Assembly: GCA_963581185.1 (NCBI GenBank)
Contig: CAUZOB010000224.1
Coordinates: 1 to 7,665 of the forward strand
Reading direction: 5' to 3'
Origin: SAT2750 sp963581185
GTDB lineage: Bacteria; Planctomycetota; Planctomycetia; Pirellulales; Pirellulaceae
Length of the DNA: 7,665 nt
The notes beneath the pieces were generated by a model, which saw only the letters and a list, made by a program, of their open reading frames with translations, was not told the DNA's origin and did not search any database. The translations under genes were made by a program, and so were the position numbers. Shown in pieces: positions 6,170 to 7,665 of the stretch. How positions within the stretch are numbered: the first letter of the stretch is position 1; the number at the start of each line of letters is the position of its first letter.

Positions 6170-6180
6170 CCACCTTTCCT
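6170..6180 (-). promoter_or_regulatory. Strong ribosome binding site of the small membrane protein
   Basis: The minus strand reads AGGAAAGGTGG at 6180-6170, ending four bases before the ATG at 6165. It is the best Shine-Dalgarno match in the window and sets the start of the 52-residue protein. Confidence 0.6.
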
Positions 6181-6356
6181 CAAAGAGCGTTGCAACTGTC
6201 CCGATTGTAGCCGCTCGCCACAAGGGGCATCAGGCTCCCGGGGGGGCGGCGAGCAGCGGACGCGAGATTGTACAGATTCGCCTTTGACTGCGCGAAAGCG
6301 TTAGAATCTCTTCTGCGTTTGGGGTGCGTCGTTCCCTCATTACCGAAGAGGTCAGC
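6181..6356. promoter_or_regulatory. Divergent intergenic region with a 7-bp inverted repeat
   Basis: This stretch separates two divergent genes and should hold promoters for both. GCTCGCC at 6213-6219 and GGCGAGC at 6248-6254 form an inverted repeat with a 28-base spacer, and a run of seven G lies at 6240-6246. TTGACT at 6284-6289 and TAGAAT at 6302-6307 resemble -35 and -10 boxes, but they are only 12 bases apart, too close to act together. Confidence 0.3.
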
Positions 6357-7665
6357 ATGAAGATAGCACGCCGTGAATTCTTGGCCGGCATGGCAGCCGG
6401 CAGCCTGGCACTTGGGCATGGCTGGACAGGAGGACGGCCGCTTGAGGCACAGGAACGCGTTGCCCTGGATGCTGCCCGCAAAGACGCTGGTCGTATCCGC
6501 CGACGCGTGATCTTTAACAACGATGGTGACGACATCTGGGCCAAGGGCGCGGACACTCGGGACAAATTTCTGGCGGTCCGCCACACGCCGCTGCTGGGCA
6601 CAAATGTCGACAGCATCTTCTACTGCACGACCCAGAGCTTTAATCACTTCACGCATGATACTCGTGTTGCCGAGATCTTCAGGGCCAAGGGGGGGCAATT
6701 TGCCGACAACCAGCTGGCCACGTTCCTCGACCAGGAGACCGATGGGCTGCGGATGTCGAGCGAGTTTGCTCGCGCCAACGGTCTGGAGACGATCTGGACG
6801 TTGCGGATGAACGACATTCATGACGCCTCGACCCCGGCATTTCTGTCCAAGTGGAAACAGCAGGATGCCACCCGGGTGATGTCGACGCTGGACGAAGCGA
6901 AGCAGTACAACGACCGCCGCCGACTCTGGAGCCTGGTCGATTTTGAGCACCCCGATGTGGAACCGAGGTTGCTGGAAATTGTCGAGGACGTGCTGGTGAA
7001 TTACGACGTGGATGGTATCGAGCTGGATTTCCTGCGGGCCCCCTGTTATTTCCGCAGCACCTACGAGGGAAAGCCGACGACCGCCAAGCAGACAGCTATT
7101 CTTACCCGGCTGGTCAGCAAGATCAGCAGCCTGGTGCGCAGGCAGGGAGAACTGCAGGGCAAAGCACTGCTGCTTGCCGCACGTGTTCCCTCCACGCCCG
7201 CACTCTGTCGTTATATCGGGATCGACATTCACTCCTGGCTGGCCGAAAAACACCTTGACCTGCTGGTGGCCGGCGGGGGCTATGTGACCTTTGACCTGCC
7301 ACTTGCGGAACTACTGGCCCTGGCCAGAGAGCATGACGTGCCGTTCTATCCGGCGATCAGCCAGTCCGGATTGATGTACCGATCCCCCCGGGGGACGGGT
7401 ACCAAGCAGCCCCGGGAAGCCTGGTACGGAGTCGCCTCGCGTCACCTGGCCCAGGGCGCCGATGGGATCTACACGTTTAATCTCTTTCCGGGACCGGGCA
7501 GCGACGAGGACAGGACGTACGCCAGGGACATACTCGCTAAGCTTGGCTCTCCCCAGAAGCTGCGCGATGCGGACATCATGTATGGGATCTCGGATGCGGG
7601 CTTCTGGATGCCGAGCCACTACTGGGCCAAGGATGCCGCAGACTTTTCCAAGGCACTCCCGCTGG
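6357..7665 (+). CDS. Tat-exported glycoside-hydrolase-like protein, 3' end outside the window
   Basis: The ATG at 6357 follows AAGAGG at 6346-6351 with a 5-base spacer. The frame stays open to the window edge (436 codons), so the C-terminus is missing. The N-terminus ARREFLAG with Arg5-Arg6 and a short Ala/Gly/Leu core is a twin-arginine signal. This predicts export as a folded protein. The mature part looks like a TIM barrel: RRVIFNNDGDD near residue 48, a VDGIELDFLR strand with Glu222 and Asp224, an IDIHSWLAEKHLDLLVAGG segment, and VPFYPAISQSG. These resemble planctomycete proteins annotated as family-10-like (GHL10) glycosyl hydrolases. That link is from memory, and Glu222 or Asp224 as catalytic acids is inference. 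Substrate is unknown. A 357-residue reverse-frame reading (7253-6180) overlaps it but is a shadow. Confidence 0.9.
   Translation, partial: MKIARREFLAGMAAGSLALGHGWTGGRPLEAQERVALDAARKDAGRIRRRVIFNNDGDDIWAKGADTRDKFLAVRHTPLLGTNVDSIFYCTTQSFNHFTHDTRVAEIFRAKGGQFADNQLATFLDQETDGLRMSSEFARANGLETIWTLRMNDIHDASTPAFLSKWKQQDATRVMSTLDEAKQYNDRRRLWSLVDFEHPDVEPRLLEIVEDVLVNYDVDGIELDFLRAPCYFRSTYEGKPTTAKQTAILTRLVSKISSLVRRQGELQGKALLLAARVPSTPALCRYIGIDIHSWLAEKHLDLLVAGGGYVTFDLPLAELLALAREHDVPFYPAISQSGLMYRSPRGTGTKQPREAWYGVASRHLAQGADGIYTFNLFPGPGSDEDRTYARDILAKLGSPQKLRDADIMYGISDAGFWMPSHYWAKDAADFSKALPL

Noticed and set aside
6284..6307. TTGACT and TAGAAT as a sigma-70 promoter of the Tat-exported protein
   Set aside because: The boxes are 12 bases apart instead of about 17, so they cannot form one promoter. 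Either could belong to another unseen pairing.
6180..7253. 357-residue open frame on the minus strand
   Set aside because: It lies opposite the Tat-exported protein, which has a good ribosome site, signal and conserved-looking motifs. The reverse reading has none and would overlap the small membrane gene region.

Overview
The window looks like chromosomal DNA of a GC-rich planctomycete, most likely a marine or freshwater relative of Pirellula or Rhodopirellula. This is an inference from gene content. Two different secreted type I sulfatases lie within 5 kb, next to a Tat-exported glycoside-hydrolase-like protein and a large repeat-built secreted-type protein. Planctomycetes are known for carrying many sulfatases and poorly characterised exported carbohydrate-active proteins. 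No rRNA, tRNA, CRISPR array, insertion sequence or phage gene was seen.

Layout, left to right. (1) 2-1198 (+): the 3' part of a protein made of two copies of one beta-rich module; the gene begins before the window. (2) 1281-2879 (+): a sulfatase of the N-acetylglucosamine-6-sulfatase / mucin-desulfating type, 82 bases downstream and probably co-transcribed. (3) 2880-3247: a gene graveyard. A 5'-truncated DUF1801-like fragment on the minus strand abuts a 5'-truncated fragment of an unknown gene on the plus strand, and the plus fragment still has a terminator-like hairpin. The pattern fits one deletion that removed the 5' halves of two divergent genes. (4) 3248-3976 (-): a lipoprotein with a thioredoxin/redoxin domain, a His-rich linker, an extra cysteine next to the CxxC motif, and Thr where the family has cis-Pro. 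(5) 4166-5794 (-): an arylsulfatase-A-type sulfatase with an ambiguous start. (6) 6007-6165 (-): a 52-residue two-helix membrane protein. (7) 6357-7665 (+): a Tat-exported TIM-barrel-like glycosidase candidate, running off the window.

How the genes may work together: the sulfatases would remove sulfate esters from algal or animal glycans outside the cytoplasm. The glycosidase candidate could cut the backbone, and the repeat protein could bind or process the same glycan. Both sulfatases carry the Cys-x-Pro-x-Arg formylglycine motif, so they need a formylglycine-generating enzyme, and none is encoded here. The redox lipoprotein is not obviously part of a sulfatase pathway. Transcription is arranged as a plus-strand pair (1-2879), a minus-strand group (6165 down to 3248) and a divergent plus-strand gene from 6357.

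Most exciting candidate: the His-rich lipoprotein with a modified thioredoxin active site, which may bind metal. The double deletion scar and the unidentified repeat protein come next. I do not see a clearly new multi-gene system.
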